From JASHVB01 sp035486135 (lineage in GTDB: Bacteria > Pseudomonadota > Alphaproteobacteria > Acetobacterales > Acetobacteraceae), in NCBI GenBank assembly GCA_035486135.1, contig DATHNI010000077.1:4205-68204 (forward strand): a stretch of DNA of 64,000 nt. The letters are read 5' to 3'. Position numbers and translations under genes: made by a program. The notes under the pieces were generated by a model that was not told the DNA's origin, did no database searches, and saw only the letters and a program-made list of their open reading frames with translations. Below are positions 1-8,773 of the stretch, piece by piece; the first letter of the stretch is position 1; each line of letters starts with the position of its first letter.

Positions 1-890
1 GATTGCTGGTGCAGGATCTCGGAGTCACCGAATACCTGCCCAAGCCGGTGACGCGCGACCTGGTGCTCCGGCTGCTGCTGCCGCATCTGGGGATCGGCAT
101 CACGGAGCGCGCTGCGGCGCGGGGTGGACACCTCGTTGCCGTTTGCGGGGCGCGCGGTGGCGTCGGCACCAGCAGCATCGCGCTGAACCTGGCCTACGAG
201 ATCATGGACACGGTGAAGGGCCACGTCGCACTGGTGGACTTTCACGTGCAGGGCGGCGAGGTCGCACTGATGCTGTCGGTGCGTCCAGGGCCTGGCCTGC
301 GCATCGCGCTGGAGGACGCCGATCGCGTCGACAGCCTTTTCCTGGAGCGTGCCTCGATCGAGATCGAGCCGCGCCTGCGGCTGATCGCCTCGGAGGAAGC
401 GTTCGACACCGAGGCGACGGTGACCGAGACCGGCCTCGCGCGCGTGCTCGATCTGCTACTGCAAAAGTTCAATTACATCGTCGCCGATATCCCGATGCCG
501 CTGCCGCCCGCGATGCTGCGGGTGCTGACCTTGGCGCGACAGGTCGTGGTGGTGCTAACGCCGGATGTCGCCAGCCTGCGCGACACGCAGAACATCCGTC
601 GCCTGGTGACCGGCGTCACCGGCGCCGACCGGGTGATCACCGTGCTGAACCGGTCCGACATGAAAGGCGGGATCGAGCGGCCCCTGATCGAGAAGGCGCT
701 CGCCGGGAAGCCCGACATTGTCATTCCCGATCTTGGCCGCGGCATGCTGGAAGCCATCAACCTGGGTGTTCCCGCGGTACGGCGCGTGCCGTCGCTGCGC
801 CGCCATCTGTCACCCCTGGTGCGCGAAATCTCTGGCGTCAAGCCTGGCTCGGGAGGGCGTTCATGGCTGCGGACGATATTCGGCCGGTAA
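1..890 (+). CDS. cpaE: Tad/Flp pilus assembly ATPase CpaE/TadZ (5' end outside window)
   Basis: Partial gene: the reading frame is open to the left edge, so the true start lies outside the window. The first visible residues (EYLPKPV) look like the end of a receiver-type domain, which is typical of the CpaE/TadZ N-terminus. A MinD/ParA-like ATPase domain follows, with a deviant Walker A motif ARGGVGTSS from about residue 50. The usual lysines are absent, as is common in TadZ. Known family role: localises the Tad/Flp pilus machine at a cell pole. The next gene, cpaF, starts 28 bp before this stop codon, so the two are probably translationally coupled. Confidence 0.9.
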   Translation, partial: LLVQDLGVTEYLPKPVTRDLVLRLLLPHLGIGITERAAARGGHLVAVCGARGGVGTSSIALNLAYEIMDTVKGHVALVDFHVQGGEVALMLSVRPGPGLRIALEDADRVDSLFLERASIEIEPRLRLIASEEAFDTEATVTETGLARVLDLLLQKFNYIVADIPMPLPPAMLRVLTLARQVVVVLTPDVASLRDTQNIRRLVTGVTGADRVITVLNRSDMKGGIERPLIEKALAGKPDIVIPDLGRGMLEAINLGVPAVRRVPSLRRHLSPLVREISGVKPGSGGRSWLRTIFGR

Positions 891-2230
891 AGGCGTTCGG
901 CCGGCGTGACATGCCGCAGGCGGCGGATGTCGCCAAGAGCGCTCCGTCGCTGCGTCCGCTCGTGCTGGTGCAGCCGGATCAGATGACCAGCGAATTGCGC
1001 GTGCGGGCGTTGCGGGAGATCGATCCGGCGGCCGCGGCCGACCTGTCGCTGTCCCAGTTGCGGCGCCAGCTCGAGCAAATCATCCACGACATCGCCAACG
1101 AGGAGCGCTACGAGCTTACGGCGCGGGAGCAAACGCGGCTGGCCGAGGAACTCGCCCAGGACATGATGGGCTACGGGCCGATCGAGCCGCTGCTGCGCGA
1201 CGACGAAGTCACCGACATCATGGTGAACGCACCCGATTCCGTCTACGTCGAGCGGCATGGCAAGATCGAGCTGACCGACGTTCAGTTCCGCGACAACGAG
1301 CACATCGCCGCGCTGGCGCAAAAGATCGTCGCGCGGGTGGGGCGGCGGGTCGACGAGGCGAGCCCGATGGTGGACGCCAGGCTGCATGACGGGAGCAGGG
1401 TGAACGTCATTTTCCCACCGCTCGCGATCGACAGTCCTTGCATCTCCATCCGCAAGTTCTCGCGCCAGCGGCTTGGCCTGACCGAGATGGTGGAGAACGG
1501 CACGATGACCACGGGCGTCGGGCGCCTGTTGGGCATCGCTGCGCGCGCCCGGCTGAACGTGATCATCTCGGGCGGCACCGGATCCGGCAAGACCATGTTG
1601 CTCAACGCGATGAGCTTCATGATCGACGCGGGCGAACGGATCATCTCGATCGAGGATGCCGCGGAGCTGCAGTTGCGGCAGCGCCACGTGATCCGGCTGG
1701 AGACGCGTCCCGCCAACCTGGAGGGCACCGGCCAGATCACCCAGCGCGAGTTGATGGCCAACGCCCTGCGCATGCGGCCCGATCGCATCATCATCGGCGA
1801 GGTCCGCGGCCCCGAGGCTTTCGACATGCTGCAGGCGATGAACACCGGCCACGACGGCTCGATGTGCACGGTCCACGCCAACACCACGCGCGACGCGCTG
1901 ACCCGGGTCGAGAACATGGTGCAGATGGGCTCGTTCCAGCTTCCGGTGCGCGCCATTCGTCAGCAGATCGTCGGTGCGGTGGACCTGATCGCGCATGTCG
2001 AGCGCATGCATGACGGCCAGCGCCGGCTCACCCAGATCAGCGAGGTGTGCAACCTGGAAGGCGACGTCATCACGATGAACGACGTCGTGGTGTTCGAATT
2101 CGAGCGCGAGGATCCGCAGGGGCGCGTCGTGGGCCATTACCGCGCATCCCATTCGCGTCCCGCCTTCGTGCCGCGGCTGGAGTTTTTTGGCCTCGGCCGA
2201 GCCTGGGCGGCGGCGATCGGCGAGGTTTGA
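863..2230 (+). CDS. cpaF: Tad/Flp pilus secretion ATPase CpaF/TadA
   Basis: A 455-residue type II/IV secretion hexameric ATPase that powers Flp pilus assembly at the inner membrane. Visible motifs are Walker A GGTGSGKT at about residues 237-244, an Asp-box/Walker B segment RIIIGEVRGPEA and a His-box GHDGSMCTVHANT. The ATG at 863 was chosen because the coding pattern and family similarity begin there. The same frame stays open upstream to about 143, but that part is a shadow of cpaE. It overlaps cpaE by 28 bp and is followed 2 bp later by tadB, as in canonical tad operons. Confidence 0.96.
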   Translation: MAADDIRPVKAFGRRDMPQAADVAKSAPSLRPLVLVQPDQMTSELRVRALREIDPAAAADLSLSQLRRQLEQIIHDIANEERYELTAREQTRLAEELAQDMMGYGPIEPLLRDDEVTDIMVNAPDSVYVERHGKIELTDVQFRDNEHIAALAQKIVARVGRRVDEASPMVDARLHDGSRVNVIFPPLAIDSPCISIRKFSRQRLGLTEMVENGTMTTGVGRLLGIAARARLNVIISGGTGSGKTMLLNAMSFMIDAGERIISIEDAAELQLRQRHVIRLETRPANLEGTGQITQRELMANALRMRPDRIIIGEVRGPEAFDMLQAMNTGHDGSMCTVHANTTRDALTRVENMVQMGSFQLPVRAIRQQIVGAVDLIAHVERMHDGQRRLTQISEVCNLEGDVITMNDVVVFEFEREDPQGRVVGHYRASHSRPAFVPRLEFFGLGRAWAAAIGEV

Positions 2231-2232
2231 GC

Positions 2233-3189
2233 ATGAGCATCGGTTGGCTCCTGCCGCTGCTTCTTCTGGCCTGCGTGGCCGTGGCGTCAGTTCTGTTGGT
2301 GACCGTGTCGCAGCGCCGGAAGCAGCTTTTGCGGCGGCTGGAAACGGTCATCCCCACCGGACCGCCGATCGGAGTGCTCACTGAGCCGACCCGCAGCATT
2401 CGTGTAGCGCGCCCGCGAGACTCGCAACTCAACAGGGCGGCGCTGCTGCTGCGGGTGCCGCAGGACCTGCCACTGGCACATGCTGTCCCGCCGGGCTGGG
2501 TGTTCACGTTCGCCACCATTGCCGCGGCCGGTGCGATCTGGGTCGCCCACTACCTGACCTCATGGCCGTTGAGCATGCTCGGCGGTGCGGTGGTATGGGT
2601 GTTTCTTGCGCGTTCCACGTTCGGCTGGGAGCTTGCGCGCTATCGTGCGAAGCTGCTCAGTCAGCTGCCGGACGCGGTGCAACTCGTGGTCAGCGCGACG
2701 CGCGCCGGGTTGCCGGTGTACGAGGCGTTCCGCGCCATTGCCGACGAGATGCCGTCGCCGACACGCGACGAGTTTGTCCGCGTGAACAACGAGATGGCGC
2801 TTGGGGTCGCGGCCGAGGAGGCGCTGCTGAGCATGCATCAGCGGACCGGCGTGACGGAGTATGCCATCTTCGCGGTCACCATCGGGGTGCAGGCACGCAG
2901 CGGCGGCCGCCTCGCCGAGACGATCCATAATCTGGCCGAAACCGTGCGCGAGCGTCTGGCCATTGCCGCGCGGGCGCGCGCGTTGGCGGGCGAGGCAAAG
3001 ATCTCCGCGATCATCATGGCCGCGTTGCCGGTCCTCGCCGGCGGATTGTTGAGCTTCGTGCAGCCGGGGCATCTGACGCCGCTGTTCACCGATCCCCGCG
3101 GCGTCCGGATGTTCATGGTCGGCGTGGTCACGCTGTTCCTTGGTGTGGTCACGATGCGCCAACTGATCAGGGGAGCGACCACGGATTGA
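2233..3189 (+). CDS. tadB: Tad/Flp pilus inner-membrane platform protein TadB
   Basis: A 318-residue membrane protein of the T2SSF (GspF/TadB) family. It has an N-terminal hydrophobic segment at about residues 4-25, a central hydrophobic pair around 90-130, a conserved cytoplasmic segment (LPDAVQLVVSATRAGLP) and C-terminal membrane helices. The family forms the inner-membrane platform of the Flp pilus together with TadC. The ATG at 2233 lies 2 bp after the cpaF stop. The in-frame extension into cpaF is rejected as shadow. The stop codon overlaps the TTG start of tadC. Confidence 0.92.
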   Translation: MSIGWLLPLLLLACVAVASVLLVTVSQRRKQLLRRLETVIPTGPPIGVLTEPTRSIRVARPRDSQLNRAALLLRVPQDLPLAHAVPPGWVFTFATIAAAGAIWVAHYLTSWPLSMLGGAVVWVFLARSTFGWELARYRAKLLSQLPDAVQLVVSATRAGLPVYEAFRAIADEMPSPTRDEFVRVNNEMALGVAAEEALLSMHQRTGVTEYAIFAVTIGVQARSGGRLAETIHNLAETVRERLAIAARARALAGEAKISAIIMAALPVLAGGLLSFVQPGHLTPLFTDPRGVRMFMVGVVTLFLGVVTMRQLIRGATTD

Positions 3190-4148
3190 ACGACCCCATC
3201 ACCATTCTAGCGGTCGTGTTTGCCGCGGGCGCGATGATGCTCGCGGCCGGCGCGCTGGTGCTGACGTTGCGCGGACTGTCGGCGCGGAGCCTGGAGCAAC
3301 GGGTGATCGCGGTTTCCAGCGGATCCGCGATCGACCAGGTCCGGACCGACGCCTCGGGGTGGGGGTGGCTGCAGCGCCCGCTGGGTTGGATCGGCGCGAC
3401 GGTGCGCGGCCGCACCCGCTTCTACTCCGAACGCGACATCCTGGCGCTCGAGGGCATGATCTCCGCGAGCGGCTTCAGCACGCACGCCGTGCTGCCGGTG
3501 GTGCTTGGCATCAAGGTCGTGATGGCCGTCGGCGTTCCCCTGGCAGTCATCCTCTACGGACGGCTGACCGGGTTGACCGGCACGCACCAGCTTCTGGCGG
3601 TGTTCATCTCGATCCCGCTGGGACTGATGGGCCCGGAGTGGGGGCTGGCATTGCTGCGCCGTCCCTATCTCTCGGCCTTGCGGCGCGGCGTGCCGGACGC
3701 ACTGGACCTGCTGGTGGTATGCACCGAGGCCGGCATGGGGCTGGAGAGCGCGCTAGAGCATGTCAGCCAGGAGATTCGGCACTCGAATCCTGCGATATCC
3801 GTGGCGCTGTCCAAACTCCTCGACGAACTGCGCGTGCTCCCGGACCGGCGCGATGCTTTCCGCAACTTCGCGGATCGCACCGGCGTGGACGGCGCGCGGC
3901 GCGTTGCCACGATGCTGGGGCAGTCGATGCAGTATGGCACGCCGCTCAGCCAGGCATTGCGGACCGTTGCGCTCGACCTGCGCCGTGAGCGGATGATCGC
4001 GCTGGAGGCCAAGGCGGTTCGCCTGCCCGTATTGCTCGTGATGCCGTTGATCCTGTTCATCATGCCGTCGTTGTTCATCGTGCTCGCCGGTCCGGCGATT
4101 CTGCACCTGATGGATTCGCTGCATACGGCTATTGCGCACGTGCACTGA
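3186..4148 (+). CDS. tadC: Tad/Flp pilus inner-membrane platform protein TadC
   Basis: A 320-residue T2SSF-family membrane protein, partner of TadB. It has an N-terminal membrane segment, then the core PDALDLLVVCTEAGMGLESAL, and ends in two hydrophobic segments (VLLVMPLILFIMPSLFIVLAG). The start is a TTG at 3186 that overlaps the tadB stop (TTGA), which implies translational coupling. Order and overlap match tad loci. Possible later starts would remove the first membrane helix, so they are less likely. Confidence 0.9.
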   Translation: MNDPITILAVVFAAGAMMLAAGALVLTLRGLSARSLEQRVIAVSSGSAIDQVRTDASGWGWLQRPLGWIGATVRGRTRFYSERDILALEGMISASGFSTHAVLPVVLGIKVVMAVGVPLAVILYGRLTGLTGTHQLLAVFISIPLGLMGPEWGLALLRRPYLSALRRGVPDALDLLVVCTEAGMGLESALEHVSQEIRHSNPAISVALSKLLDELRVLPDRRDAFRNFADRTGVDGARRVATMLGQSMQYGTPLSQALRTVALDLRRERMIALEAKAVRLPVLLVMPLILFIMPSLFIVLAGPAILHLMDSLHTAIAHVH

Positions 4149-4290
4149 TCGGGCGATGCATTTCTGGCTTCGGCGTGTTCTGACCGGCGAGCTACCAGCC
4201 GGCCGCGGCACGATGTTAATTCACGAGTGTATTTCATAACGAAACGCCGAAGAATCAGGTATGATACCGGTTCTACCAGGAGCCTGGGCT

Positions 4291-5061
4291 ATGGAACGGC
4301 GTGGATTGAAGATCGCGCTCGCATCGGCGGTGGCGGGTTGGCTGCTGGCCGGATGTGCGGCGCAGGAGGGCAACGGGCCGCAGGGCTCGATGAGTGCCGA
4401 GGAGCGCCTGCGCCTCGCGGCAGCGGCTGAAGCGTCGGGCGACCGGGACATGGCGGTGTCGATGTATGCCTCGGCGGCGTCGGAGGCGCCGGGCAACACG
4501 CCGACCCAGCTCCGCTGTGCCGAGGGCCTGGCCCGCAACGGCAGGATCGAGGATGCCGCGGCCCTTCTCGCGCGCCGCCTGAAGAACGCGCCACACGACC
4601 CGGAGGTGTTGGAGACGCTGGGGGCGATCCAGGTGCTGGCGGGCCAGCCGGCGCATGCGGTTCAGACGCTTTCCCAGGTGCTGGTGGCGAAGCCGGACGA
4701 CGTCAAGGCGCTGGCCAACAAGGCGATCGCGCTCGACGTGCTGCGACGGCATGACGAGGCGCAACGGCTGTACCGGCAGGCGCTGGTAGTGGTGCCGGGG
4801 GATGCGGCGATCAGTAACGATCTGGCCCTGTCGCTGATGCTGTCCGGCAAGGCCGAGGAGGCGCGGCAGGTGCTGTCGCCGTTCCGCGACGTGGAAGGAC
4901 TGCCCGAGCGGATGCGCGTCAATCTGGGAATTCTGGATGCGGCTGACGGTCGCTCGGATGAGGCGCGGCAATTGCTCGGGACGCGCATTGGCGCGGCCGA
5001 TCTGGCGACGCTGACGCAGGCGATCGGGAAGGGGGGCGGGAGCGAGTCGGATCAGCCCTGA
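4291..5061 (+). CDS. tadD: TPR lipoprotein TadD-like (Flp pilus assembly)
   Basis: A 256-residue lipoprotein with tetratricopeptide repeats. The ATG at 4291 is preferred over an in-frame ATG at 4261 because AGGAG lies about 10 bp upstream. It also yields a clean lipoprotein signal, with a basic n-region, a hydrophobic core and lipobox LLAGC ending near residue 22. At least four degenerate TPRs follow, for example around PTQLRCAEGLARNGRIEDAA and KALANKAIALDVLRRHDEA. TadD is known as the outer-membrane-anchored TPR pilotin of Tad systems. It sits 142 bp after tadC, so it may have its own promoter. A TATGAT box near 4259 is a possible -10 element. Confidence 0.82.
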   Translation: MERRGLKIALASAVAGWLLAGCAAQEGNGPQGSMSAEERLRLAAAAEASGDRDMAVSMYASAASEAPGNTPTQLRCAEGLARNGRIEDAAALLARRLKNAPHDPEVLETLGAIQVLAGQPAHAVQTLSQVLVAKPDDVKALANKAIALDVLRRHDEAQRLYRQALVVVPGDAAISNDLALSLMLSGKAEEARQVLSPFRDVEGLPERMRVNLGILDAADGRSDEARQLLGTRIGAADLATLTQAIGKGGGSESDQP

Positions 5062-5091
5062 AGGCTGGTCTGGTCGGGCCTTAAGGCTGCG

Positions 5092-5907
5092 TTAGCCGGC
5101 TACGATACGGCAGCGCCTGGAGCGCAATCCGCCGAGCATCGCAATCGCGCCACCCAGCAGCGCAAGGCTGGCGGGCTCGGGAGCCGAGATGTCCACCGAA
5201 ACATCGAACCGGTCGTTATCGAACGCGCTGGAGACCGTGCCGCCGTTCAGGCCGGTGTATAGCGAACTCAGGTAACCCGGAAGAGTGTCGGTCTCAGCGA
5301 CATATTGTTCCAGCAGGTCGGTGATCCCGAGCGAGTAAGTACTGGATGGGCTGAGCTGTGCCGTGAACGTCCCGCTGGTCTGGACCGCACTGTAGGCGGT
5401 ATTTGTGCACGGATTTCCAACGGTACCCAGGCACACGCCGTCCGTGGGATCTTGCAACACGGTTGTGACGCCGAGACTGGTGAAGACGTTCGAGCTGTTG
5501 CCAAGCGTGACCTCGAAGATGTCACCTGTGTTTTGCCCGAGGGAATCGATGCTGATCGTCGCGACCCAGTATCCGCCGCCGCTCAGGGTTGGGGTGGTGA
5601 TCGGGATCAGGCCGCTGACCAGCATTGAGCCCGTGCCAGCTTCCAGCGGGCCGTTGACGAGTGGCAGGGTCGAGGGCGGTGCGTTGGGATTTGGATATGT
5701 CGGGTTTGGGCAGCCGCTATACGATCCGGGGGAGCACAATCCGCCGACCTGCGGTTGGCCATCACCGGTATACGCCGAACCTGGCGCTGCCTTTGTCAGG
5801 TAGCTTGTCTGATACTCATAGGTCGTGTCGAACGCGATTTGCGCGCGGGCCTCGGAGATCGACACGCCGAGGGTCAGCACCGTTGTCGCTAGCAGAATCC
5901 GAATCAT
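5092..5907 (-). CDS. PEP-CTERM sorting-domain secreted protein
   Basis: A 271-residue exported protein. An N-terminal signal peptide (MIRILLATTVLTLGVSISEARA) precedes a Gly/Ser/Thr/Pro-rich body. The C-terminus has the PEP-CTERM signature: APEPASLALLGG, a short hydrophobic helix, then an RSRR basic tail. Such proteins are cleaved and sorted by an exosortase (EpsH/XrtA type) in exopolysaccharide-producing Gram-negatives. No exosortase gene is visible in this window. Four cysteines sit in the central part and may form disulfides. The substrate or structural role is unknown. It is transcribed convergently with tadD. Confidence 0.85.
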   Translation of the reverse strand: MIRILLATTVLTLGVSISEARAQIAFDTTYEYQTSYLTKAAPGSAYTGDGQPQVGGLCSPGSYSGCPNPTYPNPNAPPSTLPLVNGPLEAGTGSMLVSGLIPITTPTLSGGGYWVATISIDSLGQNTGDIFEVTLGNSSNVFTSLGVTTVLQDPTDGVCLGTVGNPCTNTAYSAVQTSGTFTAQLSPSSTYSLGITDLLEQYVAETDTLPGYLSSLYTGLNGGTVSSAFDNDRFDVSVDISAPEPASLALLGGAIAMLGGLRSRRCRIVAG

Positions 5908-6121
5908 CTCAAAAAATCCTACTTTCGAGCAACGCTGGCCACTCGTGTCAAACTTCCACGGCGCCCTGGCGCAAAACTATCGGGATTCATGTGCAACAGT
6001 CAATGACATTTAGCGAGATTTATGTCTAAATAAAGATGATCCGTCGCGACGGAGACTCGATTTGGCTCCCGGGCCCGGCACGACGTGCGGGGTCATGAGA
6101 TTTCATGACAATCGTGAGACG

Positions 6122-7900
6122 TCAGTAAATGATCATATATAGATCGTATCCACCGGCGCCATCCTCCCTCAGTTGGCGCAACCAAACCGGGGGTTCGCCG
6201 CGCGACAGCCTGTCCCACAACGTCTCCCGCGGCAGATCCGCGACCATGAAGCTGCGCCTGGCATTGCGGCAGAACAGGACGAGCGAGGCGCGGGTCGCTC
6301 GCACCGCCGCGGGGACCGCACCGTCCACATTGCTCCGCCACGCCGCGCGCAGCCGCAAATAGGCGTTGGGATCGCTGTGGTACAGCGATCCGACCGTCAG
6401 CAGTCCGGTGCGATAGAGAATCTCGGGCGTGTCGTTTACGTCGGCCAGTACGACCTGGCCCGCGAACGCCGCCAGCATCGGTGCCGCTGCCTGCAGGTCG
6501 CAGGGACCGGTCGGGGCCTCCGCCCCAGCAGCACCGGCGATTGCTCGTTGGATAGCCAGGGGTCCAACAATCAGCCCGAGCATCAGGGTGAGCCGGGCTG
6601 CGGCCGCCAGCGTCGGCGACCGGCGGTCGAAATGCCGGCTGATCATCGTGACGGCGATCGGGACCATGGCAGCCCCGGCACAGGCGGAATAGATGGTAAA
6701 GCGCCGATGCAGCACGCCCATCAGCAACAGCAGCGCGCAGCAGATCGCCAGATAGGCCCAACCGGCCGAGCGGCGCCGCACCGCAAGGAACAGTGCGAGC
6801 ATCGTCCCGAACAACCCCGGCAGAAGGAACAGTGCCGCGTCGGCGAAGGAGGCGATGGGACGCATCTCGGCGATGGCGTCGAAGAAGGCATGGGCTTGCT
6901 GTCCGTTCAGCACGGCCTCGGGTCCGCGCAGCAGGGACGGGCACAGCGCAAGCCAGACCAAGGCACAAACCAGGGCAATGCCGCAGCCCAGCACGGCACG
7001 CGTCCGCCTGGATGTCTGTCGGCGATCAAGTCCCCACAGCGACCAGCCGATCAGGGCGCACAGCAACGCCAGAACGAGCCAGCCGAATGACAGCCGGTCG
7101 ATTTCGACGGTGAGGTAGCCGCCATGCGGCGGGTCAACTGCCAGCGCCAGCCCAACGACCAGGGCCAGGCTGGTGCCCAAGGCGGCGCATGCCTCTCCCC
7201 AGGCGGGCCGTTCAGGCTCGATCAGCCAACCGAACCCGACTCCGGCAAATGCCATCAGCGCGAAAGGCATAACCTCCGGGCTCACCCATGCACCGAAGCC
7301 AGCCCAGGCACCGAGCATCCAGCCCGCGCCGACGCCAGCAGTCCCGGCGCGGGCCGCCCAGCCGGCGCACATCACGGCGGCCAGGGCGACCAGGATGTGG
7401 TGGTGCACCACGCCCGGGATCGCGTAGCCGACCACCGGCATCGCGAGGGCGCCGCACAGTGCAGCAGTCCAGCGCGAGTCGGGGTCGCTCAGGTTTGCGC
7501 CGGCCCAGGCCAGCGCCAGCCCAAGCAACCCCGCGCCGAGCGGCCCAAGCGCGATTCCGGCCCAGCGCAACGCCTCATGCTCGCCCAGCAGCGGCATCAG
7601 CGGTGTCGCCAACACGAGCAACAGGCTGTCGAGCAAGTGCGACCAGTAGAGCAAAGTGCCCGAGCCGGACGCGTCGCGCGCGACAATGTCGATCGGTGCA
7701 TGCGCATGCATGATGTCGTGCAGCCGGACGAGTCGCATGTAGCTGTCGGGATTGAGCAGGGAACCGCGAATCAACGCTTTGAATTCAAAGTGTGCGACCG
7801 CGATGTCGATGGACAGCGCGAGGAAGAAACATACTATCGCCTGCGAAACAGAGAAGCGGGCGATCACGCCCGACTCAGATCGCAGCGGGGAACTTGCCAT
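6122..7900 (-). CDS. Polytopic STT3/GT-C-like membrane protein
   Basis: A 592-residue integral membrane protein with about 12 hydrophobic segments. After the first helix comes LNPDSYMRLVRLHDIM and later LLYWSHLLDS. These match the NPDxYMRLV...HWSRLVD pattern that I recall from alphaproteobacterial membrane proteins distantly related to STT3/GT-C oligosaccharyltransferases. In GT-C enzymes an acidic residue in this first periplasmic loop binds the catalytic metal. The soluble C-terminus is short (about residues 480-592). Inference: transfer of a lipid-linked glycan or a polyprenyl-phosphate sugar. The acceptor is unknown. Family-level confidence is moderate. The direction is opposite to the sulfotransferase and sugar genes beyond it. 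Confidence 0.6.
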   Translation of the reverse strand: MASSPLRSESGVIARFSVSQAIVCFFLALSIDIAVAHFEFKALIRGSLLNPDSYMRLVRLHDIMHAHAPIDIVARDASGSGTLLYWSHLLDSLLLVLATPLMPLLGEHEALRWAGIALGPLGAGLLGLALAWAGANLSDPDSRWTAALCGALAMPVVGYAIPGVVHHHILVALAAVMCAGWAARAGTAGVGAGWMLGAWAGFGAWVSPEVMPFALMAFAGVGFGWLIEPERPAWGEACAALGTSLALVVGLALAVDPPHGGYLTVEIDRLSFGWLVLALLCALIGWSLWGLDRRQTSRRTRAVLGCGIALVCALVWLALCPSLLRGPEAVLNGQQAHAFFDAIAEMRPIASFADAALFLLPGLFGTMLALFLAVRRRSAGWAYLAICCALLLLMGVLHRRFTIYSACAGAAMVPIAVTMISRHFDRRSPTLAAAARLTLMLGLIVGPLAIQRAIAGAAGAEAPTGPCDLQAAAPMLAAFAGQVVLADVNDTPEILYRTGLLTVGSLYHSDPNAYLRLRAAWRSNVDGAVPAAVRATRASLVLFCRNARRSFMVADLPRETLWDRLSRGEPPVWLRQLREDGAGGYDLYMIIY

Positions 7901-8059
7901 TCAGGTGGCCGCTGGATCAGGCGATCGTGAAACAGTCGTCATACGAGATGCACACCCAATTGTGAATTCTCTACCGGATGCAACCAATTTGTTAATCTTT
8001 TCGGCGTTGAATGCTCCCACGCCCGATAACGATCTGATGACGCGGGTAGGACACGATCG

Positions 8060-8521
8060 ATGTTGTACATCGCGACCATGCTTGGCTTTGCCAGCCCATT
8101 CGTTCTCGAACACCGGTTTACCATTGTGTTCAGGTTGTGGCTGAAGCTGGCATTGCATCTCGCGCTTGTATTCGGCATTGCCGCCATGGTCTACGGCTTG
8201 TTGCTCCTGATGTTCACCGAGACCTATCCGCCCGGCAGGCCGATGGCCACTGTGGTGTACGGGGTTGGCCTGGCAGTTGCCGGACTGGTAGCCATTTGCG
8301 CCGGGACCCTGACCGCGCCGGAGCGGCTCGCGAAGGTCACCTTCATGGCGACCACCGCCCTTGTCATCCTGCTTCCCCTTGGACTGTATGTTCGGACGGC
8401 CGCGGCCGGTGAGTTGCACGCGGGGTACATATGGTACCTCGTGGGTGGCATCGCCGGCAGCCTCGCGGCGACGCGGCTGATGCCGTGGCTGCGCGCGGAC
8501 CCGACGATGTCGCACACCTGA
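8060..8521 (+). CDS. Small four-helix membrane protein, unknown function
   Basis: A 153-residue protein with about four predicted transmembrane segments, roughly residues 25-50, 60-85, 95-115 and 122-142. The loops are short and the ends are charged. The ATG at 8060 follows a weak purine-rich stretch. No family is recognised. It is divergent from the STT3-like gene, with a 160-bp spacer that is AT-richer than the surroundings and probably holds both promoters. It could be an accessory subunit of the neighbouring glycan machinery, but nothing in the sequence proves that. Confidence 0.6.
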   Translation: MLYIATMLGFASPFVLEHRFTIVFRLWLKLALHLALVFGIAAMVYGLLLLMFTETYPPGRPMATVVYGVGLAVAGLVAICAGTLTAPERLAKVTFMATTALVILLPLGLYVRTAAAGELHAGYIWYLVGGIAGSLAATRLMPWLRADPTMSHT

Positions 8522-8773
8522 CGATCGCCGCCCGGAAGGCCACACGCTTGATCTGTGCGTGGTATTGCGGGTGATCTGAACGCATCGGACAGACGCCGGC
8601 GCGATGGTTCGCGGCGCATGCGAACCTTTGCTTGCCCATGGACGCTGCGCCCGACAGGATGACGATGAGCGGGATAGTGCGGTCACCACACCCTGGCGGT
8701 GAATATCGGCCCGGCATCGGTCGAAATCAGCAGCCACGTGGCGCGCCGGAACCAGTAACCGCGAAGCCGCCGG

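Noticed and set aside
473..2152. 559-codon minus-strand open frame
   Set aside because: Antisense to cpaE and cpaF. His/Asp/Leu-rich composition of a reverse-strand shadow in high-GC DNA, no domain.
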